The notes under the pieces are model-generated. The model had not been told where the DNA came from and did no database searches. It worked only from the letters and a program-made list of their open reading frames with translations. 64,000 bases of DNA, taken from contig CM026552.1 in NCBI GenBank assembly GCA_015143295.1, positions 59,328,944-59,392,943 of the forward strand, given 5' to 3'. The stretch comes from Tetracentron sinense (lineage: Eukaryota; Streptophyta; Magnoliopsida; Trochodendrales; Trochodendraceae). Of the stretch, positions 1-11,452 are shown one piece after another. The translations under genes were made by a program, and so were the position numbers. The number at the start of each line of letters is the position of its first letter. Within the stretch, counting starts at the first letter, position 1.

Positions 1-658
1 AGGTATGCAACATTGATTCTTAAACTATGGTGTTGATTAGATCCGTAAATTAAAGCATTATAATGCCATGATATAAAATTAGATGACTATGTACCTTACA
101 ATACTAATAATAATTCCTAATCGGACATAATACCCCACAATGTAAAAGTACAAAATCTCCAAGACTTATATATAAGCAAGAGAATTCGTGGCTATCTGAT
201 AGCCGACCAATTTATTGGTAAACTCTTCGAGCTCAATAACAAGGCCGTGCTTTGGTTCCAATTACTCTCAATATGATCATATTTGTAGCATGTCACTTAT
301 ATTGTATTATTCTTGACGAGATATTTTATGCTTGTGTCTTGCTTCTTAGCTGATTATTTATTCTCGTTCTTCCGATTGAATTTTTGATACTGTAGAGGTT
401 GCACCTGAGTAATGCATGTATATAGTAATTGGATGGTGAGATAATCACCCTACTTGAAAGTAAATCTAAACATCAAATACAGAAGTCCATATTTTTCCTT
501 TTTCTTTGTAACTGGGGGAATAAGAGGTTCAATATTTTAAGAGTTGGAGAATTTTTCCAAGTTTTTATTTTTTCTGTTTCAACTAAGCTAATAAATCAAA
601 ACAAAAGAATTTTTAAGACATTTTTACTAACTGTTGTATGTTTTGTTTATGTTTATAG
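1..658 (+). other. Intron (3' part) of the NAC gene
   Basis: AT-rich DNA without a supportable coding segment. It lies immediately upstream of the exon starting at 659 and ends in a pyrimidine-rich tract followed by TTTATAG, a good 3' splice site at 657-658. The 81-codon open frame at 429-674 crosses this splice site in a different frame from the NAC exon and is not a gene. The upstream exons encoding most of the NAC domain must lie before base 1, so the intron is at least 658 bp long. The placement is inferred from the acceptor site and from the usual NAC gene structure, in which the last intron sits just before the GWVVCRVF motif. Confidence 0.7.
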
Positions 659-1306
659 GAGGATGGCTGGGTAGTTTGTCGAGTTTTTAAGAAGAAGAAT
701 TTATTCAAGATCGGAAATGAAGGAGGCAATACTAGTGTGGGATCTGATCACCAACTAAACAACACATCAAGCAACAACCAACCTCGTACTCTAACTCTTG
801 GAGACAGTCATTACTTACACCAACAATATAACCATGGTAGCCAACAAACCTTTGACCTATACAAGCCTGAGCCTTCCCTCCACTATTCGCATATTCCAGC
901 CCCTCAGTACTCGAACATTCAAGCCCAAACATTTCTCCAAAACCATAAACTGGTGAGCTATGACTTCTCTACCCTCCCTTCAAACTCACCAGCCATGGTC
1001 AAGCAACTTCTCCCAAGCCAGAGGGATTGCGATAGTGGAAACGATAGCCTTGCTGGGCAGGTACAATATCAAGCATGTGAAACAGGGCTAGAGGTTGGAA
1101 CATGTGAATCCTCTCAACTCATGGTTGGAAGAGAGGAGGCTGGGTTAAATGAATGGGCCATGCTCGATCGGATAGTAACTTCTGATCTTGGTCAAGATGA
1201 ATCAACCAGAGGGGTGAGGTTTGCGGATTCAAATGCATCATCAGTACAACAAATCAGTCAACTCTCACTACGGGGAGAGATGGATTTCTGGGGCTATGGA
1301 AAGTAG
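659..1306 (+). CDS. NAC-domain transcription factor, last exon (SMB/BRN-like)
   Basis: The exon opens in frame after an AG acceptor with EDGWVVCRVFKKKN. This is NAC subdomain E, the end of the DNA-binding domain. About 200 residues of variable, Ser/Gln/Asn-rich C-terminal activation region follow, and the frame ends at TAG 1304-1306. The exon encodes 215 residues. The segment LNEWAMLDRIV and the last residues, LSLRGEMDFWGYGK, resemble the tail of the SOMBRERO/BEARSKIN branch of the NST/VND/SMB NAC group. Those proteins are nuclear regulators of root-cap or secondary-wall differentiation. The branch assignment rests on memory of these tails and is less certain than the NAC call itself. The GTG at 737 sometimes taken as a start is internal. 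The exon has no frameshift or stop, so the gene looks functional. It is the only intact host coding sequence here, and the N-terminal NAC subdomains are outside the window. Confidence 0.85.
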   Translation, partial: EDGWVVCRVFKKKNLFKIGNEGGNTSVGSDHQLNNTSSNNQPRTLTLGDSHYLHQQYNHGSQQTFDLYKPEPSLHYSHIPAPQYSNIQAQTFLQNHKLVSYDFSTLPSNSPAMVKQLLPSQRDCDSGNDSLAGQVQYQACETGLEVGTCESSQLMVGREEAGLNEWAMLDRIVTSDLGQDESTRGVRFADSNASSVQQISQLSLRGEMDFWGYGK

Positions 1307-1918
1307 CTGATTTTTCACAAATTAAATTAAGTGAATGGATTAGAAACTAATACAGAAATGGTTCTAATTACTTTAAAACTATTCACATCTACATTAATTT
1401 ATATGTAATTAGTGGACTATTTTGTTGTACCAAAGAAGTGAAAGCAGTTTTTGGCTTTGTTTGCCAATAGCTTGACTCATTCTATTGTATTATCTCATTG
1501 TTTGTTTTATTCAAATGTTTTTGTGAATCAAATATGTATGGACTAGTTCTTAAGAAGTGGTGCATGAATCTCTCCCTCTCTCTCTCTCTCTCTCTCTAAA
1601 TCCCAGTAGGTTCAAAAAGTTTTATGCAAAAGGATCATGCAAATTACATTGATCTACAAAGATTGAGTGACAATTACTTAATATCAATAGTACTTGATTA
1701 ACATTTGATTTCATTTGAGCATTGCTCATCACTATCCACGAAAATGAGATGATATCGGGGAAGTGTCAACACATATTCCTAGAATTTTCACTCAAATCCA
1801 ATTTGGTTATTGAGTTAAGAAGTGGTGAGCAAGAGGAAATTTTGCTACGATATTTTAGTTGAAAAATGAATATCATACTGTTGAAGTAACAATACCAAAA
1901 CCCTCAACGGTATTTGGG
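1307..1918 (+). other. NAC gene 3' UTR and downstream flank
   Basis: AT-rich sequence with no coding frame. The 3' UTR probably ends within the first 200-250 bp, where there are T-rich and AATAA-like stretches, but no single poly(A) signal can be chosen. It contains the CT microsatellite at 1571-1597 and ends at the target site of TE-A. The same unique DNA resumes at 30095, on the other side of TE-A. Confidence 0.5.
1571..1597. repeat. (CT)n microsatellite
   Basis: A near-perfect CT dinucleotide run downstream of the NAC gene. It may lie in or just beyond the 3' UTR. Confidence 0.9.
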
Positions 1919-1923
1919 ATATG
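1919..1923. repeat. Target-site duplication of TE-A, left copy (ATATG)
   Basis: ATATG directly precedes the TGTAACG end of the left TE-A LTR. The same five bases follow the CTCTACA end of the right LTR at 30090-30094. The match proves that 1924-30089 entered as one LTR element later split by other insertions. Confidence 0.9.
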
Positions 1924-2357
1924 TGTAACGACCCCAAAACCCCCACCTTAGACATAATGAGACTTTGGGTCCGCTACATTACTTATCCCTGCTTGACTTC
2001 AATAGCAACATGGCAAAACTAAATAATTCTCCCAAAATAGCAACTATAAAATTCTTCCAACATAAACAATTCAAACCATCTTGAATAACTGAAATAAGTC
2101 CAACATAACCCACCATGATTGGGTAGAAAAAAGTCATCAAATAAAAACATACAGTCTAAGCAACATCCTGAAATAACATAAGTCTAAAAAAAAACTACTC
2201 AGAAAGTAAACTATGATATACTAATATGGATAACTATCAAAATCACTGGCTCCCTCCTCTGGAAGTTCAGCTACTTTTCTTTCTTCAAAGTATTGCTCCT
2301 CAATCCACGGCTCCGTCGTATACTCCTGCACTAAACATGACGATAATAACAGGTCGA

Positions 2358-2378
2358 CTGAGCATTGAAAACACTCAG
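2358..2378 (-). promoter_or_regulatory. Conserved LTR stem-loop, degenerate copy (TE-A left)
   Basis: Matches the stem-loop found in the other gypsy LTRs here. In element sense the right TE-A copy (19125-19145) still begins GCTGAGT, while this left copy has lost pairs in the middle of the stem. It lies 434 bp from the LTR 3' end, the same distance as in TE-B, D, E and H. Function unknown. Confidence 0.55.
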
Positions 2379-3718
2379 CGGATATCCAATCTAACTAACA
2401 ATAGCAATAACACATATACATGCTTAATATCCAGTTCATGCGATAATTACATAATCAATAACAGTTCCATATAACATGTACATAATCAGAGTGCGGAAAC
2501 AGGTAAACATATCATGACATCATCTTGACTTGTGTATTTGTGTGACTATTGGACTTGTAGTATAAGTTTCCTACATGCTTGTTTTCCCATAAAAATAGTC
2601 ATCGAGGTCTTTGTAATTAAATCCATGGAGTTGCATCGACAGAAGCGTAAGCCCCTAGAGTTCTTAGATATCAAATATCCACGATAATTTCAAGGACTTG
2701 AAATCTTATCCATGGAGAGCATCAACAATTACCAAAGCTACTTGAGATATCGGGGTCCTTGTAAAATCATGCAATGTTCTTGTTCTTGTACTTGTATTTC
2801 AATGTCTAGTGTTCAGTATCCATGCAATGTCCGTGTCATGCTTGTGTACACGTGAGACTTATAATCTATTACACATGTGAACTTGTATCACTATCGTGAT
2901 TAATATCCGAACTCGCTCATTGCCTACATTTCCATCTTCCGTCAAGAAACTCCACTAGGTTACATCTCTCAAGTTAGAGAATTCCCGACGTGGAGGACTT
3001 CCTCCAGGCTTTGGCTTATCCGAATGTCAATCACCATGCAGTATAGATATGACATAATTTATCATGACATGCATTGATATCTCTTGAACATAATTAAACA
3101 ATTTCAATAATATCATTTCTATATTTTACAATTCAAAGCATCCATATTAATTATCTAATTCATTATTTATTAAATCATTGTCCTTTCTCCATTATTCACA
3201 CTCTATCATCCATTCATATCCATCCACAAAACCATAACCATACAATCAAAACTCATCCATTATCATTTCCCTTCCTCCACAAACCATATCCATGTCATTT
3301 AACCCATCCATTATCATTTACATATATCTAATTCAATATAAACATCATCACATACTTTAATACAATATTCATTCCCTTTATCATGTTTCACCAAATGCAT
3401 TTAATAGTTCATTTTAAATCTCAAGCATAGTAATCAACTCATTTTCATAATAAACATTCAATAATCTTATCTAATCATGTGAAATCATACAATAGATCAA
3501 TAATAGAGTTAGATTAGAAGGGATATCGACCTTTAGGATCCTTCCCTTGGATCCAAATCGCAAGATAAAGTTCCTTGAAACTTTGAGGATGATCTCTAAG
3601 CTAATCTTCTTCTCCTCCAAGCAAAGCTAAACCTCCCTTAGAACCCTAGGTTTTCTCTCTTCCTTTGTAAAATTAGGTTAGAAATGGTTAGGACACTCTA
3701 AAACCTCGGAATAGAACC

Positions 3719-3963
3719 TCTATTTATAGTCCAATGGGTTAAAAACCCTAAAATCCGTAATTTGGGAATTTTAAAAAACCAAAATCGCACGCTCCGATCG
3801 ATCGGAACTAACCCCCGATCGATCGGGGCTTCACTGACATTTTTTCTGTTGTCGGCCGATCGATTGGTCTGGGAGGGCCGATTGATCGGCCCGGGACAGA
3901 ATGTTTGAGTTGATCTCCTGCAATCCTCCGATCGATCGTTCTGTGAGGTCCGATCGATCAGTG
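3719..3963 (-). promoter_or_regulatory. TE-A U3: TATA-like box and GATCG palindrome array
   Basis: In element sense, several copies of a CCGATCGATCGG-like palindrome lie upstream of CTATAAATAG (plus-strand 3719-3728). This looks like a core promoter with an upstream array of repeated, possibly protein-binding palindromes. Role inferred from position only. Confidence 0.55.
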
Positions 3964-4100
3964 GTCCTAAATTTGAGATTTTTCATCGATTTTGACCCTC
4001 CAACTTGCTTAACTTTACACACATGTATAGTACACCAAAATGAAAATAAAACCCCAACCAAACAAGATTAAAAACAAGGAAAAAGGTCCAGAACTCTACA

Positions 4101-4112
4101 TCCTCCCCTCTT
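4101..4112 (-). other. TE-A polypurine tract
   Basis: On the minus strand AAGAGGGGAGGA lies directly against the TGTAGAG start of the 3' LTR. This is the expected place for plus-strand DNA priming. Confidence 0.85.
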
Positions 4113-4143
4113 AAAAGAATTTTGTCTACGAAATTTACGTACC

Positions 4144-5669
4144 TTAGTCGAATAGGTGAGGATACTTTTCATGGACTTTGGCTTCCCTCTCACATGTAGC
4201 TTCCTCCTTAGAGTGATGCTCCTATTGTAAGAGTACAAAAGGAATGGCCTTAGTACGCAAGACTTTCTGTTTCTGGTCCAAGATTTGAGCCGGTTGCTAA
4301 ACAAGAGTCAAATCTTCTCAGACTTCCAATGGCTCCAAATCAATAGCGTGCAAAGGATTCGAGATGTACTTTTTCAACATGGAGATGTGGAAGACATTAT
4401 GCACACTAGTCATGTGGGGCAGCAAGGTAATCCGATAAGCAACTTTCCCAACTCGGGTGATGATCTCAAAGGGTCCCACATATCTCAGGCTAAGCTTACC
4501 TTGCTTGCTGAACCTCATCACACACTTTGTAGGTGAGATCTTGACAAACATAAAATCTCCAATTTAGAACTCAAGATCTCTCCTACGAGTGTCGGCATAG
4601 CTCTTCTACCTACTCTGAGCTATTTTCAACCTCTCTCTGATCAATTGAACTCTATCCACAGTCTGACCAACGAGCTCGAGACCCAGAAACTTCCTCTCGC
4701 CAACTCCGTCCCAACACAAAGGTGAACGACAACTCCTCCCATAGAGTGCCTCAAATAGGGTCATCTAAATGTTGGCTTGATAGCTATTGTTATAGGTAAA
4801 TTCAACCAAAGGCAAGTGGTCATCCCAGCTGCCTTGGTAGCTTAACATGCAAACTCATAGCATATCATTTATGAGCTGGTTCACCCTCTCAGTTTGTCCA
4901 TCTGTCTATGGATGGAAAGTCGTACTGAAATCTAAGTGGGAACCCACAGGCTGCTGAAAACTCTTCCAGAACCTAGAAGTAAATCTCGATCAGATACAAT
5001 GCTGACTGGCACTCCATGCAAATGGACTACCTCCTTGATATACAGATTCGCAAGTCAGTTGTTTTTGTACGTGGTCTGATATGGAAGGAAATGAGTTGAC
5101 TTGGTCAACCTATCGAATATGACCCAGATAACATCAAAGTTCTTCATTGTCCTTGGCAAACCAACAATAAAGTCTATGGAGATATTTTCTCACTTCCACT
5201 CGAGAATAAGGAGTGACTGAAGAAGTCCCGTCGGTCTCCTGTGTTCGGATTTTACTTGCTGACAAACCAAACACTTGGACTCATAGATAGCCACGTCCTT
5301 TTTCATACCTTTCCACCAGAAATTTTTCTTGAGGTTCTAGTACATCTTGGTACCTCCCGGATGAACAGTGTACTTAGACTTGTATGCTTCGTCTACAATC
5401 TCTCTTTTCAATTCTTCATTAGCAGGAACACAAAGTTTATCCTTAAAGGAGATCACACCATTTCTGTAGGAGAAATCCTCAAATCCGCTACTAATCGACT
5501 TGTTCGTGACAGCGTGCAGTTCTCCATTGCCCCATTGCGGGTCTTTAATCCTATCCAAGATGGTAAGCCTAACCATAATGTTAGTCCTCAAAGCTCCACA
5601 TGTTCCAACACTAAACTAGAAACCTCTTCAAGTAGCTTCCATTCTTGGACCATCAAGTGTGCCAAGAAT
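4144..5669 (-). pseudogene. TE-A pol, distal part: integrase and chromodomain (broken)
   Basis: This is the C-terminal half of TE-A Pol, separated from the rest by TE-B. Recognisable pieces include the zinc-binding start of integrase ([14 protein letters not shown], 5337-5591 frame). They also include the [17 protein letters not shown] region (here SLRYVGPF; 4318-4551 frame) and a chromodomain-like tail ending EKYPHLFD before TAA at 4144-4146. The integrase core between them is present but broken by stops and frameshifts. No long open frame survives. Joined across TE-B, the RNase H/integrase linker is continuous with the segment starting at 15525. Confidence 0.8.
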
Positions 5670-5674
5670 CCAAT
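5670..5674. repeat. Target-site duplication of TE-B, left copy (CCAAT)
   Basis: CCAAT precedes TE-B at 5670-5674 and follows it at 15520-15524. Both copies lie inside TE-A pol. Confidence 0.92.
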
Positions 5675-6093
5675 TGTAACGACCCCAAAATCCCACAAGG
5701 CTAAAATAAGACTTTGGAATCGCCACATTACTTAAACCTGCTTACAAACCATGCATACAAGGCTACTACACGAGTCTCCCAAAAATGAGAGTAATAAAAT
5801 TTCTGATATATAAACCCAATCCAACCTGCACAAGTCTAAGGTCTATATATACTACTCACAATGAACCAACAAGTCTGATACACAACTAATAAGAAGTCTA
5901 CTGAGCAACATCCTCTAAAAGTCAAATACAAAACTCTCTCAATGAAAAGAAATGTAAACTAAGAGGTGTAGCCGCCCAAGTCTCCGGCTCCCTCCTCAGA
6001 AGGCTCACCTTCACCTCCTTCCTCGAGGTAAGTCTCCTCAACCCACGGCTCCGCCGTGTACTCCTGCTCTATAACTGCCAAGACAAAATCCGG

Positions 6094-6113
6094 CTGAGTA
6101 CAAAGGTACTCAG
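6094..6113 (-). promoter_or_regulatory. Conserved LTR stem-loop (TE-B left)
   Basis: Perfect inverted repeat CTGAGTAC-AAAG-GTACTCAG, 419 bp from the LTR 3' end. The right LTR has the same structure at 13508-13527 with one T:G pair. It matches stem-loops at the same distance in TE-D, E, G and H. Confidence 0.75.
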
Positions 6114-6334
6114 TGTATATAAAATCCAATCAACAATAATAATATACCTGCACTTAGTCAGAAACATACCCAATAGCATAATAACATAATCAGAGTGCGG
6201 AAGAACGTGTGCGCATATACATCATATCATCACCTTGACTCGTGTACTTGTGAGAATCTTAGACTTAGAAAACCATACACTTATGAGGTACTTATGCTTA
6301 CGAGACCACGTGCTTGTGAGATGCTTATGCTTAT

Positions 6335-6510
6335 GCTTATGCACTTATTCAGATCATACAGTAATGAGACATGCCGTTCTTGGCGGATACGGACCATGCC
6401 TTATGCACTTATTCAGATCACACAGAAATGAGACATGCCGTTCTTGGCGGATACAGACCATGCCTTAGAAATCAGGTTGACATGCCGTTCTTGGAGGATA
6501 CGGACCATGT
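6335..6510. repeat. Minisatellite in the TE-B left LTR
   Basis: Three imperfect tandem copies of a 48-64 bp unit carrying ATGCCGTTCTTGGCGGATAC. The same array is in the right LTR at about 13750-13925. It is unrelated in sequence to the minisatellites at the same place in the other LTRs. Confidence 0.85.
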
Positions 6511-7374
6511 CATGCTTATACTTATTCAGAATGTCATACGTATGCCATGTTCATGCTTGTGGTCCACATGTGTGACTTGTGAGACTCTTATCTTAACATA
6601 CACGTGCATATGTGCTTAAGTGTCGAAATTAACATTCGAGTCGGTAATTGCTTAGGTTCCGATCTCCCACCATGGAAACTCCACTATATGTCCCATACCA
6701 AATAGTTAGAGAATTCCCGGTTTGAGAGATGTTCCTCTAAGTTTTTACCTTCCCGACTATCAATTCCCATGCAAGTAATTAAGTATACTTAACAAACAAT
6801 CACATATATATTTCTTATCATAATTCTTAACATCATTCATAATCAATTTACCACCATTTCATAAGAGTATCATAGCATTTATTCTCACAGACATTTTCAC
6901 AAACACCTTGAGTACACATAATATGAATCCATTGTTTCTCTACCTTTTCATGCATTCATCAAATCATAATTCCATCCATACAATCCATATATTCATCCAC
7001 ATCCACAAATTTATCCCATCCTCCATACATTCTATCCACATTTCCAATCCACATATCCATCCATAATTGGCTTGCTTCTTAGAAAATGAGGGAAAATGCA
7101 TCAAACATCTATTTCTACCATTTCTAGCATCTTAACATTCACAAAACCTTAACATAAAGTTGATTAGGATAGTATATCGACCTTAGGAATCCTTCCCTTG
7201 GATTCAAAACGCTTCCGAGACGATTTGGAGAAGCTTCCCAAACTTTTCTTGCAATCTCCTATCAATCTCTTCCTTCTCCAAGAAAACCCTCTCTCAAAAC
7301 CCTAAGGTTTCTCCCTCTTTTTGCCAAATTAGGTTAGAACTAGGTGGAGTATTTTAATATTTCGAGTAGGACCC

Positions 7375-7590
7375 CCTATTTATAGCCTCAAGGTTTGAGA
7401 ACAAAAAGACCAAAAAGCCCTTACTAAATTTCTGCAAAAACACGAAGGACCGAGCGATCGGTTGCTACCGATCGATCGGTGTTTATGACCGGGCGATCGG
7501 TCAAAAACACACTCTCTGGAAAATTTCCCCATACAAAATTTTGGACCAGTCGATAGATACCGATCGATCGGTTTTGGACCGAGCGATCGG
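7375..7590 (-). promoter_or_regulatory. TE-B U3: palindrome array and TATA-like box
   Basis: Several ACCGATCGATCGGT-type palindromes and half-sites (7451-7590) lie just upstream, in element sense, of a CTATAAATAG box. The right LTR holds one more palindrome unit (14997-15018) than the left. Promoter role inferred from position. Confidence 0.55.
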
Positions 7591-8085
7591 TTCCTGCAGG
7601 TTTTGACTCCCTTTACTGTTTTGGCCATAACGTTTTACTCGTTCGTCGGATTTTGACGATTCAACTTGCGTTGGATTCGTCTCTCGAAAATGAACATTTC
7701 TGGCGTTTTAGAATTTCTAATTTCCACTTAATTAATAGACTAAATTATCCCCAAAGTTGACTGATCTGTAATTCTATTAGACAAAACTCACTATTGACTT
7801 GACTTAAACTCAAAATGAGCAAAACACTAAACATGAACCTCGAAGAGGGTTCCAACACCTTTCTAATGGTTCAAGAATCACTCAATTCCCGTGAACGGTG
7901 CCAAAACTAGAGCTTCCTAAAGTTTAGGATGTGCTATGACATCCATCTGTTACAAGTTGATTAAGCCTAGTTTACACCACAATAATTAGGCATTAAAAAA
8001 AAAACAATAAACATCAAACATCACAAGGACTAAAATACCCTTAACACAATGAAATAAAAACATGAAAACGATTCGGGTCTCTACA

Positions 8086-8098
8086 TCCTCCCCCCCTT
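8086..8098 (-). other. TE-B polypurine tract
   Basis: On the minus strand a run of A and G (AAGG...GGAGGA) abuts the TGTAGAG start of the 3' LTR. Confidence 0.85.
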
Positions 8099-8128
8099 AA
8101 AAGAATTTCATTCTCGAAATTACGTACC

Positions 8129-9163
8129 TTAGGTGAATAAATATGGGTACTTTTCGCGAACTTCGACTTCTCTCTCCCAAGTAGCCTCTTCTCTAGAGTG
8201 ATGCTCCCATTGCAAGAGCACAAGAGGAATGACCTTAGAACGTAAAACTTGCTCTTTCCGGTCCAAAATTCGAGCCGGTTGCTCCACTAGAGTCAAATCC
8301 TCCCGAATTTCCAACGGGTCCAAATGAATGACATGTGAAGGATCCGCTATGTACTTCCTCAACATAGAGATGTGAAAGACATTATGCATGCCTTCCATGT
8401 GAGGTGGCGAGATGACCCGATAAGCAACTTCCCCGACTCGGGTGATGATCTCAAAAGGACCCACATATCTCGGACTGAGCTTGCCTCGCTTGCCAAACCT
8501 CATCACCCCCTTCGTAGGTGAGATCTTAACAAATACAAAATCTCCGACTTGGAACTCAAGATCTCTCCTCCGAGTATCGGCATAGCTCTTCTGTCTACTC
8601 TGAGCTGCTTTCAACCTCTCCCTGATCAACTGAACTCTATCCACAGTCTGACCAACGAGCTCGGGACCCAAAAGCTTCCTCTCACCAACTTCGTCCCAAC
8701 ACAAAGGTGAACGACAACTCCTCCCATAAAGTGCTTCAAACGGTGCCATCTGAATGCTAGCTTGATAGCTGTTGTTGTAGGCAAACTCAACCAACGGCAA
8801 GTGATCAACCCAACTACCCTGAAAGTCTAACATGCAAGCTCGTAGCATGTCCTCTATGATCTGGTTCACTCTTTCAGTTTGCCCATCTGTCTGCGGATGA
8901 AATGTCGTACTAAAATCCAAATGGGAACCCATAGCATGCTGAAAACTCTTCCAGAACTTGGATGTAAATCTCGGATCTCGATCAGAAACAATGCTAACTG
9001 GCACTCCATGCAAACGAACTATCTCTTTGATATAGAGGTTAGCCAATTGATTGGAGTTGAAAGTAGTCCGATATGGAAGAAAATGAGCTGATTTAGTCAA
9101 TCGGTCAACCACAACCCAAATGGCATCAAAGTTCTTGGCCGTCTTTTGGCAAACCAACAACAA
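8129..9163 (-). CDS. TE-B Pol, C-terminal frame: integrase core and chromodomain
   Basis: 344 open codons. They cover most of the integrase catalytic core, with the second and third acidic residues visible (SDRDPRF, D61; [10 protein letters not shown]97 in this frame). The GPY/F-like region ([15 protein letters not shown], about residues 228-242) follows, then a C-terminal chromodomain-like segment with [13 protein letters not shown], ending EKYPYLFT. Integrase inserts the cDNA, and chromodomains in this family are thought to bias target choice. The first acidic residue lies in the preceding frame. The two are separated by an extra base in an A run (plus-strand T run at 9144-9147), because related elements here read PRTAKN across this point. 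The frame start is therefore not a real initiation codon. Confidence 0.88.
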   Translation of the reverse strand: MLLVCQKTAKNFDAIWVVVDRLTKSAHFLPYRTTFNSNQLANLYIKEIVRLHGVPVSIVSDRDPRFTSKFWKSFQHAMGSHLDFSTTFHPQTDGQTERVNQIIEDMLRACMLDFQGSWVDHLPLVEFAYNNSYQASIQMAPFEALYGRSCRSPLCWDEVGERKLLGPELVGQTVDRVQLIRERLKAAQSRQKSYADTRRRDLEFQVGDFVFVKISPTKGVMRFGKRGKLSPRYVGPFEIITRVGEVAYRVISPPHMEGMHNVFHISMLRKYIADPSHVIHLDPLEIREDLTLVEQPARILDRKEQVLRSKVIPLVLLQWEHHSREEATWEREVEVREKYPYLFT

Positions 9164-11452
9164 AATCCATGGAGATATTTTCCCACTTCCACTCGGGAAT
9201 AGGAAGAGACTGAAGAAGTCCTGCCGGCCTCCTGTGTTCGGCCTTCACCTGCTGACACACCAAACACTTGGATACAAAGGTAGCCACATCTTTCTTCATA
9301 CCCTTCCACCAGAAATACTTCTTAAGGTTCTGGTACATCTTAGTACCTCCCGGATGCACGGTGTACTTAGACTTGTGTGCTTCATCCAGAATCTCCCTTC
9401 TTAAATCCTCATCATTCGGAACACAAAGTCTACCCTTGAAACAAACTCCACCATCTCTCCAAGAGAAATCCTCAAACCCGCTGCTCAGTGACTTATTCAT
9501 GGCAGCGTGCAGTTCTCCATCATTCCACTGCAGATCTTTAATCCTGTCCAATAAGGTTGGCCTGACCATAATGTTAGCCAACAAGGCTCCAGAAGCTCCC
9601 ACACTGAAACCTGCATCAAGGCTAGACGCCTCTTCTAGTAACTTCCATTCTTGGACCATTAAATGTGCCAAGAATCCAGTAGGTCTCCTACTTAGCGCAT
9701 CTGCCACTACATTCGCTTTCCCCGGGTGGTACTGGATAGAACAATCATAATCCTTGAGGAATTCCACCCAACGACGCTGCCTCAAATTCAGCTCTTTCTG
9801 CGAGAATAAATACTTTAGACTTTTGTGGTCGGTGAAAACTTCAAACTGCGCACCGTACAAGTAGTGTCTCCAGATCTTAAGAGCAAAAACCAAGGCTGCT
9901 AACTCCAAATCATGGGTAGGATAGTTCTTCTCGTGGTCTTTCAACTGCCGAGAAGCATAGGCAATGACCTTCCCGTGTTGCATAAGACCACAACCTAACC
10001 CAACGAGTGAGGCATCACTATACACCACAAAATCTTCACTACCCGATGGAACAGTCAAGATCAGAGCGGTGGTGAGACGCTTCTTCAACTCAAGAAAACT
10101 CTTCTCACATTTCTCATTCCACTCGAATCTAGCGTTCTTTCGAGTTAGATGAGTAAGCGGAGCTGCCAAACTGGAAAATCCTTCTACAAATCTTCGATAA
10201 TATCCAGCTAGGCCCAAGAAACTTCGAATCTCTGTAAAACTCTTTGGTCTTCCCCATCCTTCCACTGCTTCTATCTTAGCAGGGTCAACTGAAATCCCCT
10301 CTTCTGACACCACATGGCCTAGAAATGCTACTTTTTCTAGCCAAAACTCGCACTTGCTAAGCTTAGCATATAGCTTATGCTCACGGAGTGTCTTCAGGGT
10401 GATCCGGAGATGCATCTCATGCTCCTTCTGTGTCCTAGAGTACACTAAAATGTCATCCACAAACACGATCACAAAGCGGTCCAGAGTCGGCTTGAAGATC
10501 CTGTTCATGAGATCCATGAATGCTGCCGGGGCGTTTGTCAAACCGAACGGCATGACTAAGAATTCAAAATGCCCATATCTGGTCCTGAAAGCAGACTTAG
10601 GCACATCTTCCGCCTTTATCTTCAGCTGATGGTAGCCCGACCTCAAATCAATCTTGGAGAAATACTTAGCTCCTTGCAACTGATCAAACAAGTCATCGAT
10701 CCTAGGCAAAGGATATTTGTTCTTGATAGTGACCTTGTTCAGTTGCCGATAGTCGATGCACATCCTCATCGAACCATCCTTCTTCTTCACAAACAACACA
10801 GGAGCTCCCCAAGGTGATACACTTGGGCGGATAAATCCAAGACCAAGCAATTCGTCAATCTGCTCCTTAAGCTCTTTCAACTCTGCTGGAGCCATCCTAT
10901 ATGGCGCTTTAGAGATGGGTGTCGTACCCGGAACCAACTCAATTGCGAACTCTACTTCTCTATCCGGTGGCAAACCCGGTAAGTCTTTAGGAAAGACATC
11001 CATGAATTCCTCTACAATAGGGGTACTTGAGAAATCTGGTGCTTCCGAGGTAGTAAGACTCAATGCCGCGAAACGAGCTAAGTCCTTCTTCTTCAACCCT
11101 TGGAAACGAAAAGAGGGCTCACTGATTGGTCTAAAGTTGACTACCTTCCCAAAACAGTCAACATGCCCATGGTATTTGGAAAGCCAATCCATGCCTAAAA
11201 TGACGTCAAAGTCTTGGAACTCAAGGACAATCAGATCAGCTGGCATCTCTCTCTGGCCTACTCGAATATCACAAGCTCGATAGACCTTATCAGTAATAAC
11301 AGAAGTACCGACAGGAGTAGCGATAGACAATTCACGATCTAACAGACTTGGCTCAATCGGAAATTCTCGTGCAAAACTAGGTGTGACGAAGGAGTGAGTG
11401 GAACCAGTATCGATCAAAACATGAGCGAGGAAATCATTTATCAACAATGAGC
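9126..11452 (-). CDS. TE-B Pol: protease, reverse transcriptase, RNase H, integrase N-terminus
   Basis: The open frame of 780 codons begins in the upstream intron-like spacer (11468). The Pol part starts at the acceptor, 11452. In that numbering the protease has LIDTGSTHS with D20. Reverse transcriptase has [19 protein letters not shown] (D274) and the catalytic FVDD at 336-339. RNase H has YSDAS (D485), DLELAA (E522) and TDHKSLKYL (D547). The integrase zinc site has H698, H705, C735 and C738, and the first core Asp is D768. All catalytic residues are present. The product copies element RNA into cDNA. The frame stops after GLPK through a 1-nt insertion and continues in the 8129-9163 frame. 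It is the best-preserved Pol in the window. Confidence 0.93.

Larger units (their letters stand above)
1924..4100 (-). repeat. TE-A LTR, left copy (3' LTR in element sense)
   Basis: Runs from TGTAACG to CTCTACA on the plus strand, so in element sense it begins TGTAGAG and ends CGTTACA. In element order it has GATCG palindromes (3793-3963), a TATA-like box at 3719-3728 and the LTR stem-loop near 2358-2378. Short open frames within it have no retroelement or host similarity that I recognise and are treated as chance. Confidence 0.9.
5675..8085 (-). repeat. TE-B LTR, left copy (3' LTR in element sense)
   Basis: TGTAACG to CTCTACA on the plus strand, 2411 bp. In element sense the order is palindrome array (7451-7590), TATA-like CTATAAATAG at about 7375-7386, minisatellite (6335-6510), and stem-loop (6094-6113). 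Short open frames at 6195-6619 are the minisatellite read in several frames. Confidence 0.92.

Noticed and set aside
429..674. 81-codon open frame before the NAC exon
   Set aside because: It crosses the splice acceptor in a frame different from the NAC exon, has low-complexity composition and no domain.
9126..9163. Programmed frameshift between two Pol frames of TE-B
   Set aside because: TE-D and TE-E read straight through the same site. The extra base in an A run is more simply a 1-nt insertion, and it lies inside the integrase core where frameshifting would make no sense.
9268..11283. Long plus-strand frames opposite TE-B pol
   Set aside because: They are antisense shadows of conserved RT, RNase H and integrase codons.
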